Assembly (NCBI GenBank): GCA_018711035.1
Contig: DVIU01000111.1
Span: 1-34,611, forward strand
DNA length: 34,611 nt
Reading direction: 5' to 3'
Source: Candidatus Scatousia excrementigallinarum
Lineage (GTDB): Bacteria > Cyanobacteriota > Vampirovibrionia > Gastranaerophilales > Gastranaerophilaceae
Within the stretch, counting starts at the first letter, position 1. Each line of letters starts with the position of its first letter. The position numbers and the translations under genes are program-made. Under the pieces are notes generated by a model that searched no databases, was not told where the DNA came from, and worked only from the letters and a program-made list of their open reading frames with translations. Below, piece by piece: positions 1 through 8,345 of this stretch.

Positions 1-452
1 CCGTTCGTTACCCAGTTCTTCCAGTCTGAACCCCAGATTGATGTCGCTTTATCTATATACGCAGGGTTATCTTTTTCCTGATCTTCTACTTTCGCTACTC
101 CGTATTTCTCAAGAAATTCGCCCATTGTTGCGCTTTCCAGATAATTATTAGCATCTGTTTCCGATACCATTATCTGACCGTCCGTGTTTATTATTCCGTA
201 TTGGTTCTTCAAGCTCCCGTACTCTGTCAAGCTCGTGCCGGTTAATTTCTGCAATGTCTTATTGCCATCTGCATCATATGTTGAAAACATTAGTTGTGTC
301 TGATTTAATGCATCCAAATATGCCGAGCTTGCTTCACTTGTTTTGCTGGCAAGTGACATTTTCGCCGTTGTTATCGTTTGTGAACGCAGTTCATTATCCG
401 ACAATCGCGCCGTTATGCTTAATAATCTCGCTTGTGATGCACTCAGGCCCAT
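1..452 (-). CDS. Lineage-type unknown protein, 5' part only (runs off left edge)
   Basis: This gene is absent from the ORF track because its stop lies outside the window. Reading the minus strand from the ATG at 452 gives about 150 uninterrupted codons beginning MGLSASQARLLSITARLSD and continuing past position 1. An AAAGGAA Shine-Dalgarno sequence lies about 10 bases upstream. The N-terminus looks helical and polar, with no signal peptide or membrane segment in the visible part. It then becomes a mixed region rich in Thr, Ser, Asp and Asn. I recall a similar SASQARLLS-type start in unnamed proteins of Gastranaerophilales, but this is memory, not a search. Function unknown. The ORF-track entry at 254-454 on the plus strand is a shadow of this gene. 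Confidence 0.8.
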   Translation of the reverse strand, partial: MGLSASQARLLSITARLSDNELRSQTITTAKMSLASKTSEASSAYLDALNQTQLMFSTYDADGNKTLQKLTGTSLTEYGSLKNQYGIINTDGQIMVSETDANNYLESATMGEFLEKYGVAKVEDQEKDNPAYIDKATSIWGSDWKNWVTN

Positions 453-549
453 AAGGGTCTTTTTTCCTTTCTCATTATAAGTCGTCAATACAAACTAACG
501 GTCTCAGGACAACCATTCTTTAAAAAAAATCGGGTTTGTAACAAAAGCT

Positions 550-1878
550 TTACATATTATATTGTATTTCTTTATGTAAAACAGCAGATACAATCGCTAC
601 CATAGTCCAGAAAACAAATTGAATTTGAGGTCTAAAAAATACAGTATCAACAAAACCGTGTATCATAACCGCACAAATTGATATTATTGCAGATGAAACA
701 AAAATGACATGTGTAATATTTTGAGATTTTAGTATAAATTTAAAAGATTTTTTAATTAATACGAAAAGAAACCCCAAAAATGCAATCAGAGCAAAAATAC
801 CGCTTTCAACAGCAGTTTCAAGAAATATATTATAAGCACTCAGTGCGTCAAATCCGGTACGCATATACAAGCCGTAAATTTCACGAAAATTTTTATTACC
901 GACACCTATCCCTAATAACCAGTTATCTTTGAACATTTGAATAGATGATTGATAAACATTAAATCTAAAAGAATTGGAAGAATCGTGTCTCATCGCAAAA
1001 ATAGATATAACCCTTGCTCTTAATGAAGTTATGAATAATATTGCTGACGTAAACAGAGCAAAACACAAGCCTGCAAAAGAAAGGTATATATTTTTATAAT
1101 TTTTCCATAAATATTTTGCCGAAACCGCAAAAAAACCGGCAAAAATCACCATACATCCAATATAGGAGCCTCTGCAACCAGTTAAAAAGAGTGCAATCAC
1201 TGAAATTAAAGTAAAAATAAGAACAAAAGCAGCCGATTTAATCTTTCTCTCCACTGAAAAATAAGCGCACAATCCGAACAATGCCGGAATACCGGCAACA
1301 AAATATCCGCCGAGCAGATTAGGGTTATATGGTTTTAAAGTTCCGTAAACTCTTGTCATAACTTCTTCCGGATTTAAATTAGAAACATCCTGCCAGGTTG
1401 AAATTTCTTCCACATGCGCGAAATTCTGCATTAATCCGACCAGACCTTCAAAACTTACGCACATACCAATTGCTGCCAGAATATACGGAATTTTAGCAGT
1501 ATTATTTTTTAAATAATGTGCCACTGAAACGTAAAAGCCAAGATACGTAAAGGTTTTCATAAACCCTTTAAAACTTAATGCAAAAAGTGTCGAACCTGCA
1601 AGACTCACAACTACTAACATAAAATATGCAAGCAGCCAGATTTCAAAAGTATCAGGTTCAAACTTATCGCCTTTTTTAGTAAGAATTTTCAGTAAGGTTA
1701 AGAATATTGTTATCAGGGCAAGAAATCCGATTCCGTCTGATGAAAGTACTGTCGATGCCAGAATTACAGAAATAATTGATATGAAAATCAGTTTGTCAAT
1801 GCACTGCAAAAACAAACTGTTTTCATATAAAAATTGTAGCTTATTTTGTGTAAAATTTAATATACTATTGAATATCAT
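550..1878 (-). CDS. O-antigen ligase/IctB-like polytopic membrane protein
   Basis: A polytopic inner-membrane protein of about 442 residues with roughly ten hydrophobic segments. The C-terminal half carries the O-antigen ligase (Wzy_C/WaaL) family signature: LTGCRGSYIG, then a periplasmic loop with LLGIGVGNKNFREIYGLY and FDALSAYNIFLETAVESG. The last two motifs are those of the cyanobacterial IctB subfamily, originally named as an inorganic carbon transporter. The context (rfaE1 and DUF4330 in the same operon) argues instead for attaching or polymerising a surface polysaccharide. The ORF track starts at a GTG (1881); I prefer the ATG three bases later (1878). Both overlap the end of the DUF4330 gene, so translational coupling is likely. 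The family is secure. The exact substrate is not visible. Confidence 0.85.
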   Translation of the reverse strand: MIFNSILNFTQNKLQFLYENSLFLQCIDKLIFISIISVILASTVLSSDGIGFLALITIFLTLLKILTKKGDKFEPDTFEIWLLAYFMLVVVSLAGSTLFALSFKGFMKTFTYLGFYVSVAHYLKNNTAKIPYILAAIGMCVSFEGLVGLMQNFAHVEEISTWQDVSNLNPEEVMTRVYGTLKPYNPNLLGGYFVAGIPALFGLCAYFSVERKIKSAAFVLIFTLISVIALFLTGCRGSYIGCMVIFAGFFAVSAKYLWKNYKNIYLSFAGLCFALFTSAILFITSLRARVISIFAMRHDSSNSFRFNVYQSSIQMFKDNWLLGIGVGNKNFREIYGLYMRTGFDALSAYNIFLETAVESGIFALIAFLGFLFVLIKKSFKFILKSQNITHVIFVSSAIISICAVMIHGFVDTVFFRPQIQFVFWTMVAIVSAVLHKEIQYNM

Positions 1879-2419
1879 CACTATGATTCATAATTTCAGA
1901 GTCTGTACTAACTTGCAGATTTGAAACCGTTCCGTTAAATTTATAATTTTTACCTTCCAAAGTAATAGGTAGCCCTATTTTTATTTTGTTTCCGCCGACA
2001 ACAGCACCGTCTTTTGTTATTTTTGCGGTATCTGTGAGTGAAACCAGAATATCATAAACATGTGCCTGAGAAGGGTCTTCTACAACGAGCACAGTTTTTT
2101 TAATATCGCTTTTTGTTGATGTAGTTAATCTAGGTAAAACAACTTTTCGCTTCTCAGCTTTAACAGAAACTATCTGTAAATCAGAATAAGGAACGTTTCT
2201 TATACTGATAAAAGTTGTTTCGCCGGCCTTTACAGGTAATTCATTACCGGTATATGTAATTCCTCTTATAAATACATCAAAATATATTTGAGAAGTTGCT
2301 TCAATTTGCTTAGAAGCAGTTTGGCGAAAATTTTTGTATGTAAAGAAACCTACAATCAAAGCCAGAATTACACCAACAATAATAATAAAATCGACCGTTT
2401 TAAATTTAAAATTTTCCAT
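1865..2419 (-). CDS. DUF4330 family membrane-anchored protein
   Basis: A 184-residue protein with one N-terminal membrane anchor (FIIIVGVILALIVGFF) and an extracytoplasmic beta-rich domain. The layout matches the DUF4330 family found next to polysaccharide genes in cyanobacteria. The ORF track begins at 2488, inside rfaE1. I moved the start to the ATG at 2419 because an AAGGAG Shine-Dalgarno sequence lies just upstream and the anchor then sits at the true N-terminus. It lies 13 bases after the rfaE1 stop and overlaps the IctB/WaaL-like gene by 14 bases, so the three genes form an operon. The role is unknown; from context it may be an accessory to envelope polysaccharide assembly. Confidence 0.8.
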   Translation of the reverse strand: MENFKFKTVDFIIIVGVILALIVGFFTYKNFRQTASKQIEATSQIYFDVFIRGITYTGNELPVKAGETTFISIRNVPYSDLQIVSVKAEKRKVVLPRLTTSTKSDIKKTVLVVEDPSQAHVYDILVSLTDTAKITKDGAVVGGNKIKIGLPITLEGKNYKFNGTVSNLQVSTDSEIMNHSDDIQ

Positions 2420-2432
2420 ATTAGTCTCCTTT

Positions 2433-3437
2433 TTAGAGTTTATCAACGGCGGAAAGCAGTTCCTCAACCGTAGTTGTAGCACAGCCATACTGTCTTACGA
2501 CAATACTGGCCGCAACATTACCTATAATAGCGGCATACGCAGGCTCTGCACCCGCTGCAAGCGCAAGAGTGTAGACTGCTGTTACCGTATCTCCGGCACC
2601 TGTAACATCAAATACTTCGGACTTATTGAATACAGGAATTTTCGTATATTTTTTATCGGGTTCTGCCACAAACATACCATCTGCACCACAGGTAATAAGT
2701 ACAGCTTTTGCAAAGGTTTTATATAAAAGCTTATCTCCCGCACGCTGCAAATCTTCTTCCGAACATATAGGAAAACCCACAGACTTTTGTGTATCAGGAA
2801 GATTAGGTGTCATTGAGGTTATATCTTTGTATTTTCCCAAATCTTTCTGCGCATCGACAACTATAATTTTATTATATATATTTGCAAGTTCTATCGAACG
2901 TTTTACAATTTTATCGGTTAACGTACCTATATGATAGTCAGACAGAATTATTGCATCATGTTTTGGAATAGCTTTTTCAATTTCAGCAATAACCTTATCT
3001 TCGGTCTCTTTTGATACAGGGCAGTTGGTTTGTCTGTCAACACGCACTATCTGCTGTGTAATTGAGGTTGTAATAGAACCTGAAATCCTTGTTTTGGTAG
3101 TGGTTTTTCTTGTTTTATCTTTAATCAGATATTCAGAATTTATACCGGCTTTTTCAAATGTTTCCATAAGCTGGCCGGCTTGATAATCATCACCTATAAC
3201 TCCCACAACACTAACATTTCTACCGTTCAAAGTCGCCACGTTATGAGCGGCATTGGAAGCTCCGCCCAGAATCAGCTTTGTATAAGTATGCTGAAGTATT
3301 AACACCGGAGCTTCTCTTGAGATTCGTTCGGCATCGCCGTATATCATTTCATCAAGAGCCATATCTCCTATTACAAGGACTTTTGGTTCGGCTAACTTCC
3401 TAATATAAGATACAAGCTTTTCTTTATCAATATTCAT
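2433..3437 (-). CDS. rfaE1: D-glycero-beta-D-manno-heptose-7-phosphate kinase (RfaE1/HldE N-domain)
   Basis: A PfkB-family sugar kinase of 334 residues. It phosphorylates D-glycero-D-manno-heptose 7-phosphate at O-1 in the ADP-heptose pathway for LPS core. Seen in the sequence: the N-terminal VLVIGDMALDEMIYG strand, ISREAPVLI, the substrate-binding LGGASNAAHNVATLNG motif, DRQTN, and the C-terminal anion-hole/catalytic motif FDVTGAGDTV. The cytidylyltransferase domain found in bifunctional HldE is absent, so this is the single-domain RfaE1 form. It heads an operon with the DUF4330 and IctB/WaaL-like genes. A general PfkB carbohydrate kinase is the main alternative, but the REAPVL and GGASNAA motifs favour the heptose kinase. 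Confidence 0.9.
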   Translation of the reverse strand: MNIDKEKLVSYIRKLAEPKVLVIGDMALDEMIYGDAERISREAPVLILQHTYTKLILGGASNAAHNVATLNGRNVSVVGVIGDDYQAGQLMETFEKAGINSEYLIKDKTRKTTTKTRISGSITTSITQQIVRVDRQTNCPVSKETEDKVIAEIEKAIPKHDAIILSDYHIGTLTDKIVKRSIELANIYNKIIVVDAQKDLGKYKDITSMTPNLPDTQKSVGFPICSEEDLQRAGDKLLYKTFAKAVLITCGADGMFVAEPDKKYTKIPVFNKSEVFDVTGAGDTVTAVYTLALAAGAEPAYAAIIGNVAASIVVRQYGCATTTVEELLSAVDKL

Positions 3438-3493
3438 AAAAATTACTCTAAAATTTCAAAGATAATTTAACACAAACAAAAATTATAATCAAA

Positions 3494-4231
3494 TTACATA
3501 TGTCTTATAAGCGGAACAAGCAACTGGTCTGCAATCTGGTCACAGCCTTCAAACTCTCTTACTCGCATCAGCTCGGACGCTGTTTTACAATCATACTCTA
3601 TTTCTTTATGAGTTACCGTAAAAGTTCCATTGTCAAACTCAATTATCGCGTAACACGCTTTTGGAACTCCTGTCATAGGCCGGCCTACACTACCGACATT
3701 CACAACTGTTTGTTTTGTTAAAGTCTGATACCCGCACGGAACATGTGTATGTCCGCAAAGAATTAAGTCTGCGATTTCTCCCTCAATAATTTCCTGAACC
3801 TGAGATAATTTCATATTTGGAAGAATATCTTCGTTCATTCTTCGCGGTGAACCGTGAACAAGTAAAACCGATACTCCCTCAACCATCATTTCTTTTCTGA
3901 CCGGAAGTGATTTCAAAAAGTCTTTCTTATCCTGTTCGATAATATCATTATCATCTAGCAAAGCATTCGCCATTACCGGCATTTTTTGCTGTAATTTATT
4001 ATAAATATCAAGGGAAAAGTCTGCAATAAGTTTATCGGTATTACCCTGAATTATAGTCCAGTCATATCCGTGTTCCATAATATATGATAAAACCATTCTC
4101 GGTTGAGGCCCTGCCATCGCAAGATCGCCAAGACACCATATTTTATCACATTTTTCTTTCGCAATATCGAGTATAACACTTTCCAATGCCTGATAATTAC
4201 CATGAATATCCGATATAACTGCAACTTTCAT
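3494..4231 (-). CDS. Metallophosphoesterase, YfcE/MJ0936-like
   Basis: A calcineurin-like metallophosphoesterase of 245 residues. The metal ligand motifs are all present: AVISDIHGNYQALE, WCLGDLAMAGPQP, IQGNTDK, LLVHGSPRRMNED, LCGHTHVP and NVGSVGRP. This matches the YfcE/YmdB-like phosphodiesterase group, probably cytoplasmic; the substrate cannot be told. The ORF track starts nine codons earlier (4258). I chose the ATG at 4231 because GGAAAG lies about five bases upstream and the family normally begins MKxAVISDIHGN. It is divergent from ispG, with a 78-base shared promoter region. Complete, with no odd features. Confidence 0.88.
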   Translation of the reverse strand: MKVAVISDIHGNYQALESVILDIAKEKCDKIWCLGDLAMAGPQPRMVLSYIMEHGYDWTIIQGNTDKLIADFSLDIYNKLQQKMPVMANALLDDNDIIEQDKKDFLKSLPVRKEMMVEGVSVLLVHGSPRRMNEDILPNMKLSQVQEIIEGEIADLILCGHTHVPCGYQTLTKQTVVNVGSVGRPMTGVPKACYAIIEFDNGTFTVTHKEIEYDCKTASELMRVREFEGCDQIADQLLVPLIRHM

Positions 4232-4292
4232 TAAACTTTCCTCTCTTCCTGCATTCATAAAAATAAAAACTGCACAAGCAAATATTTTTATT

Positions 4293-4309
4293 TATGCTAA
4301 CATGATTAT
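4293..4309 (+). promoter_or_regulatory. Possible -10 element placing ispG near-leaderless
   Basis: A TATGCT hexamer at 4293-4298 lies 11 bases before the ispG ATG (4310), and no Shine-Dalgarno sequence is visible. If this is the -10 element, the transcript would start four to six bases before the start codon. No good -35 element is visible, so the call is weak. Confidence 0.3.
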
Positions 4310-5365
4310 ATGATAAACAGAAGAAAATCAAAAGAAATTTCAATTGGAAACATTAAAATAGGTAACGGAAATCCTATTAGTGTTCAGTCTATGTGCAATA
4401 CGGACACACGTGATGTAAATGCAACCTGCAATCAAATTAAAGAACTTGCGGATAAAGGCTGTGAAATCATAAGATTGGCTGTTCTTAATACAGAGGCAGC
4501 CGATGCAATAAAAGAAATTGTCAAAAAATCAACAGTTCCGCTCGTCGCCGATATTCATTTTGATTATAAACTTGCAATTAAATGTATTAACAACGGCATT
4601 AACGCTCTAAGGCTTAATCCTGGTAATATAGGAAAACGTGAAAATGTCGAGGCAGTTGTAAGACTTGCAAAACAACAGCAAATCCCTATTCGTATAGGAG
4701 TAAATGCAGGTTCTTTAGAAAAAGAACTGCTTGAAAAAAATATTCCGCTTTCTGAAAAAATGGTTATAAGCGCACTGAAACACATTCAAATTCTTGAAGA
4801 TCTTAATTTTGATTTAATAAAAGTTTCACTTAAATCATCGGATGTAATGACAACAATTGAAGCATACCGTTCAATAGCCGAAAAAATCCCTTACCCGCTC
4901 CATCTGGGAGTGACGGAAGCAGGCACTCTTAGAGGAGGACTGATTAAATCTTCCGTGGGGCTCGGAACTCTGCTTGCAGAAGGTATCGGCGATACGATAA
5001 GAGTTTCATTAACAGAAAATCCGGTTGAAGAAGTAAGTGCGGGTTTTGATATTTTAAAAAGTCTTAACCTGAGAGAACGCGGCGTAAACTTTGTATCCTG
5101 CCCTACATGCGGCAGAACACAGATAGACTTAATATCTTTAGCCAAAAAAGTTGAAGAAAAATTTAAAGACCTACCTTACCCTATAACTATTGCAACAATG
5201 GGCTGTGCCGTAAACGGCCCGGGAGAAGCAAAACATGCAGACTTCGGGATTGCCGGCGGTATAAATGAAGGTCTTGTATTCAAAAAAGGTGAAATTGTCG
5301 CAAAAGTTCCTGAAGACATGCTTCTTGAAAAGTTGGAGGAGATTATAACAAAATCATACAAATAA
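4310..5365 (+). CDS. ispG: 4-hydroxy-3-methylbut-2-enyl diphosphate synthase IspG (GcpE)
   Basis: The penultimate enzyme of the non-mevalonate isoprenoid pathway. It converts MEcPP to HMBPP with a [4Fe-4S] cluster. The TIM-barrel part begins RRKSKEISIGNIKIG and PISVQSMCNTDTRD. The three cluster cysteines are visible in CPTCGRTQ (C264, C267) and TMGCAVNGPGEA (C299), with the glutamate ligand in GPGEA. Length (351 residues) is that of the compact bacterial form without the inserted middle domain. The start at 4310 fits the family N-terminus even though no ribosome binding site is seen. It probably forms a single-gene unit. The redox partner (flavodoxin or ferredoxin) is not in the window. Confidence 0.96.
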   Translation: MINRRKSKEISIGNIKIGNGNPISVQSMCNTDTRDVNATCNQIKELADKGCEIIRLAVLNTEAADAIKEIVKKSTVPLVADIHFDYKLAIKCINNGINALRLNPGNIGKRENVEAVVRLAKQQQIPIRIGVNAGSLEKELLEKNIPLSEKMVISALKHIQILEDLNFDLIKVSLKSSDVMTTIEAYRSIAEKIPYPLHLGVTEAGTLRGGLIKSSVGLGTLLAEGIGDTIRVSLTENPVEEVSAGFDILKSLNLRERGVNFVSCPTCGRTQIDLISLAKKVEEKFKDLPYPITIATMGCAVNGPGEAKHADFGIAGGINEGLVFKKGEIVAKVPEDMLLEKLEEIITKSYK

Positions 5366-5451
5366 TTCATGTCATTTGTTTGTAAAGAATTTATAATAAA
5401 TTTGTAACTATTTAAAAAAGTATTATCATAATATATATAATGAGGTGAGTT

Positions 5452-5763
5452 ATGAAAAAAAGTTTAATCTTAAGCGCAATGATGTTAATGACCGCAGTTC
5501 CGGTACTTGCCGGTGTTGATATTCATGAAACAACAAGTCCGCAATATCTTTATAATGGCGGCTATTCAGATGAAGCCATTCGCTTGATTCAGTACAATAA
5601 AGCTTACGCTAACGGCGAAAACCTTAGAGCGGAAGAAGAACAAAAGGCCAGAAGCAAAGGTTGGGGGTCAAAGTTTTTAGACTACCTTGACCCTAGCAGA
5701 GATGACGGAAGGTTCTTCAATAGAAGCATACAAATGTCAACTCCGACTTATGAAGATTTGTAA
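5452..5763 (+). CDS. Small secreted protein of unknown function
   Basis: A 103-residue protein with a clear signal peptide (MKKSLILSAMMLMTAVPVLAG; likely cleavage after VLA). No domain is recognised. The mature part is hydrophilic, contains YNGGYSDEAIRL, and ends in a charged segment with GWGSKFLDYLDPSRDDG. The start is fixed by a strong GAGGTGA Shine-Dalgarno sequence seven bases upstream. It is the first gene of a run of exported proteins (TPR protein, GHL10 glycosidase) and overlaps the next gene, so the three are probably co-translated. The role is unknown. It has no lipobox and is presumably periplasmic. Confidence 0.8.
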   Translation: MKKSLILSAMMLMTAVPVLAGVDIHETTSPQYLYNGGYSDEAIRLIQYNKAYANGENLRAEEEQKARSKGWGSKFLDYLDPSRDDGRFFNRSIQMSTPTYEDL

Positions 5764-6418
5764 TTTAAAAATTTTACCTGTTATATTTACAATTTTCATA
5801 ATCACCTCTTTTTGCAATGCTAAGGTATTTGCTTTGCAAAAAGGTTCGTTGGAGTATCTGGAAAACCGGTTTGATTATTCAAATCTTAATCCCTATGAGC
5901 TTATTCAAGCCGGTGATGCTTATTTTGAACAAGCCTTAAATACAAAAAATAAAATCAGACGGGATAAACTCTTTCGATATGCAATGGGAAAATATTTTCT
6001 GACATCCAAGGCTGATGCAAAAAATGTCTATCCTTACGTACAAATGGGGCGCATATATGATAAGATTAACGAAGACAGATATGCTAAAGAATCATTTTAT
6101 AAAGCAACAAACTTAGATTATTACAATCCATACGCAAATTTCTACTTTGGAGAATATTATTTTTACAGAAGGGACTATCACAGAGCATTAAGATATTATA
6201 TTATTTCATACCAGAACGGCTACGAAAATAATTTTGAACTTGTTGCCAAAATCGGAGTTATATACGAAAAACTAGGGGATTTAATAAACGCAAAAGACTT
6301 TTATAATAAATCATATGAATTAAATCCTGAAAAAGCAGCAGAATATCAGAAAAAATTACAACAAATAGACAGTTTACATTACGATGAATCCGAATACTAT
6401 TATATTATCAGGGAGTAA
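5750..6418 (+). CDS. Exported TPR-repeat protein
   Basis: A 222-residue protein with a signal-peptide-like N-terminus (MKICNLKILPVIFTIFIITS...NAKVFA) followed by about four tetratricopeptide units. Examples are PYVQMGRIYDKINEDRYAKE, the ANFYFGEYYFYRRDYHRALR unit, and LVAKIGVIYEKLGDLINAKD. The repeats make a scaffold for protein-protein contacts. The ORF track starts at 5687 inside the previous gene. The ATG at 5750 places the signal peptide first and overlaps the previous stop by 14 bases, which suggests coupling. It lies two bases before the glycosidase gene, so it may hold that enzyme or other envelope proteins in a periplasmic complex (inference). Confidence 0.85.
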   Translation: MKICNLKILPVIFTIFIITSFCNAKVFALQKGSLEYLENRFDYSNLNPYELIQAGDAYFEQALNTKNKIRRDKLFRYAMGKYFLTSKADAKNVYPYVQMGRIYDKINEDRYAKESFYKATNLDYYNPYANFYFGEYYFYRRDYHRALRYYIISYQNGYENNFELVAKIGVIYEKLGDLINAKDFYNKSYELNPEKAAEYQKKLQQIDSLHYDESEYYYIIRE

Positions 6419-6420
6419 AA

Positions 6421-8316
6421 ATGAAATTCAGGCAAATCATTACGGCACTAACAGCATTAATATTTATAGGGACACCGTTCGCCGCAGCAGCAAATAATAA
6501 TAATATGCTGGAACCTTACACTTTAAAAAAAGGAGAAATATTATTCAGTCAATCAAAACGCTCTGTTAATGCGGTAAATCCTACGCCATACTCAAATAAA
6601 GCAGGGAGCTTTTTCCCCGGTGCAAGAGGTGCGAACCAGCTTGTAATTTATACGCATGATTACGGGGAAAGAACACATACAAACGAATTCGGTACAGAAG
6701 CGATTATTGACGGAAATACAGTAACTGATTTGAGCGGAGCTGATTCTTTTATTCCAGAAAACGGTGCCGTCATAAGCGGGCACGGAACGGCTAAGAATTG
6801 GATAACCTCTAATATTTCTGTCGGCACAAAAATATACTATGACGAGCTCTCAGGCGTAATTACGACTTTTACGACATCTGACAGCCTGATGTATGAAGCT
6901 AAACACAAAATTGATGAAGCCAAAAACATGATAAGCTATTATAAAAGCAAAAACCCTGATTATGATGTTGCTTCACCCGAGGATTACATTAAAGCCGCAG
7001 AAAATTATCTAAAAAAAGCGGAAAAAAATCCTCAAGATATTCAAAAATACTCCCAACTTGCTATAAAATCAGCTAATTCTGCATTAAAAAGCGTTATCCC
7101 TTTTAAAAATACAGAATTCAAAGGAGTCTGGCTTAGACCTACAGAAACAACAGAGGCTGCAATAGTTGCTTCTGTAAAAAAAATAAAGAACTCCGGAATT
7201 GATAATGTATTTATTGAGACATATTTTCACGGCAGAACTATATTTCCCAGTAAAACTATGGCAAAATATGGTTTTATCTCCCAAAATGAAAAATTTAACG
7301 GTATAGACCCGTTAAAAATATGGATTAGAGAAGCTCACAAAAATAATATCAAAGTCCACATCTGGTTTGAAACTTTTTATGTTGGAAATCAGAAACCAAA
7401 TACGCATCCGCAGAATATTCTTTCCGTAAAACCATCCTGGGGAAATAAAACAAAACAGTTTTATGAATCAGCGGCCGCTACCCCTTCAGTATCAGAACAT
7501 AACGGTTATTTTATAGATCCGGCAAACCCTGAAGTACAAAAATTTTTAGAAGAACTTCTTACCGAAATAATTACAACATACAAACCTGACGGTATAAATC
7601 TTGATTATATAAGATATCCGCAGGCTGTAAGCAATTCTGCCGTAAGCAACTGGGGATATACGGAGTTTGCAAGAAGTGAATTCTATTCAAAATACGGAAA
7701 AGATCCGGTTCAGATGAATAATACAGATCCTCTCTGGCAGCAATGGGGAAATTACAGAAGACAGAAGATTAATGATTTTGTAGCAAAAATAGGAAAATTA
7801 GGCAGAGCGCATAATATATACGTAAGTGCTGTTATATTCCCTGATATTAAGGGGGCATATTCTTCAAAATTGCAAAATTGGCAGTACTGGTCAGTTAATA
7901 ATTATATTGACGGTTTTACTCCGCTGTTCCTCACCTGCAATGCGAAAACGCTTAACTCAATGGTAACGGAAGTTTTACAGCATAAAACACCTAAAACCGA
8001 CCTGTTTGCCGGCTTGTTTGTAACATTTATGGGAGGAAGCGAGGAAGATTTAATAAGAGAAATCCATGAAACAAGAAAACTCGATATTAATGGAGTAATA
8101 CTTTTTGATTTTGCGCACCTTGACGATAAGTACATTAATGCAATATCAACAAGAGTTTTCAGTTCTAAACAGAAAAATGCACCGGTTCCTTCATCAACTT
8201 CATCAACTTCGCTGCCAAAAATTGACACAAAAGGCAATGTTTACCAAAACACACAAAAACCTTCGGCACAGCCCTCTTTAGCTCCGTCAAAGAGACGTAA
8301 AGGATGGTTTAAATAA
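6421..8316 (+). CDS. GHL10-family (DUF187) glycoside hydrolase-like secreted protein
   Basis: A 631-residue exported protein. Residues 1-24 are a signal peptide (ALIFIGTPFAAAANN). The N-terminal region (about 25-165) contains VIPENG/GHG-like segments (FIPENGAVISGHG) seen in cyanobacterial proteins that carry this fusion. A helical linker follows, then a GHL10 TIM-barrel (about 235-570): FKGVWLRPTET, NVFIETYFHGRTIFPS, NIKVHIWFETFYVGN, DGINLDYIRYPQA. The tail is rich in Pro and Ser and ends KRRKGWFK. The family is predicted to cleave envelope or peptidoglycan-related glycans; the substrate is unproven. GGGAG lies six bases before the ATG. The gene sits directly after the TPR gene in one transcription unit. 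Confidence 0.88.
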   Translation: MKFRQIITALTALIFIGTPFAAAANNNNMLEPYTLKKGEILFSQSKRSVNAVNPTPYSNKAGSFFPGARGANQLVIYTHDYGERTHTNEFGTEAIIDGNTVTDLSGADSFIPENGAVISGHGTAKNWITSNISVGTKIYYDELSGVITTFTTSDSLMYEAKHKIDEAKNMISYYKSKNPDYDVASPEDYIKAAENYLKKAEKNPQDIQKYSQLAIKSANSALKSVIPFKNTEFKGVWLRPTETTEAAIVASVKKIKNSGIDNVFIETYFHGRTIFPSKTMAKYGFISQNEKFNGIDPLKIWIREAHKNNIKVHIWFETFYVGNQKPNTHPQNILSVKPSWGNKTKQFYESAAATPSVSEHNGYFIDPANPEVQKFLEELLTEIITTYKPDGINLDYIRYPQAVSNSAVSNWGYTEFARSEFYSKYGKDPVQMNNTDPLWQQWGNYRRQKINDFVAKIGKLGRAHNIYVSAVIFPDIKGAYSSKLQNWQYWSVNNYIDGFTPLFLTCNAKTLNSMVTEVLQHKTPKTDLFAGLFVTFMGGSEEDLIREIHETRKLDINGVILFDFAHLDDKYINAISTRVFSSKQKNAPVPSSTSSTSLPKIDTKGNVYQNTQKPSAQPSLAPSKRRKGWFK

Positions 8317-8345
8317 TATATTTATGATACCATCAGTACGTTATT

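Noticed and set aside
254-454. 66-residue plus-strand ORF at the left end
   Set aside because: It lies antisense to a continuous minus-strand frame with its own ribosome binding site (the truncated gene 1-452).
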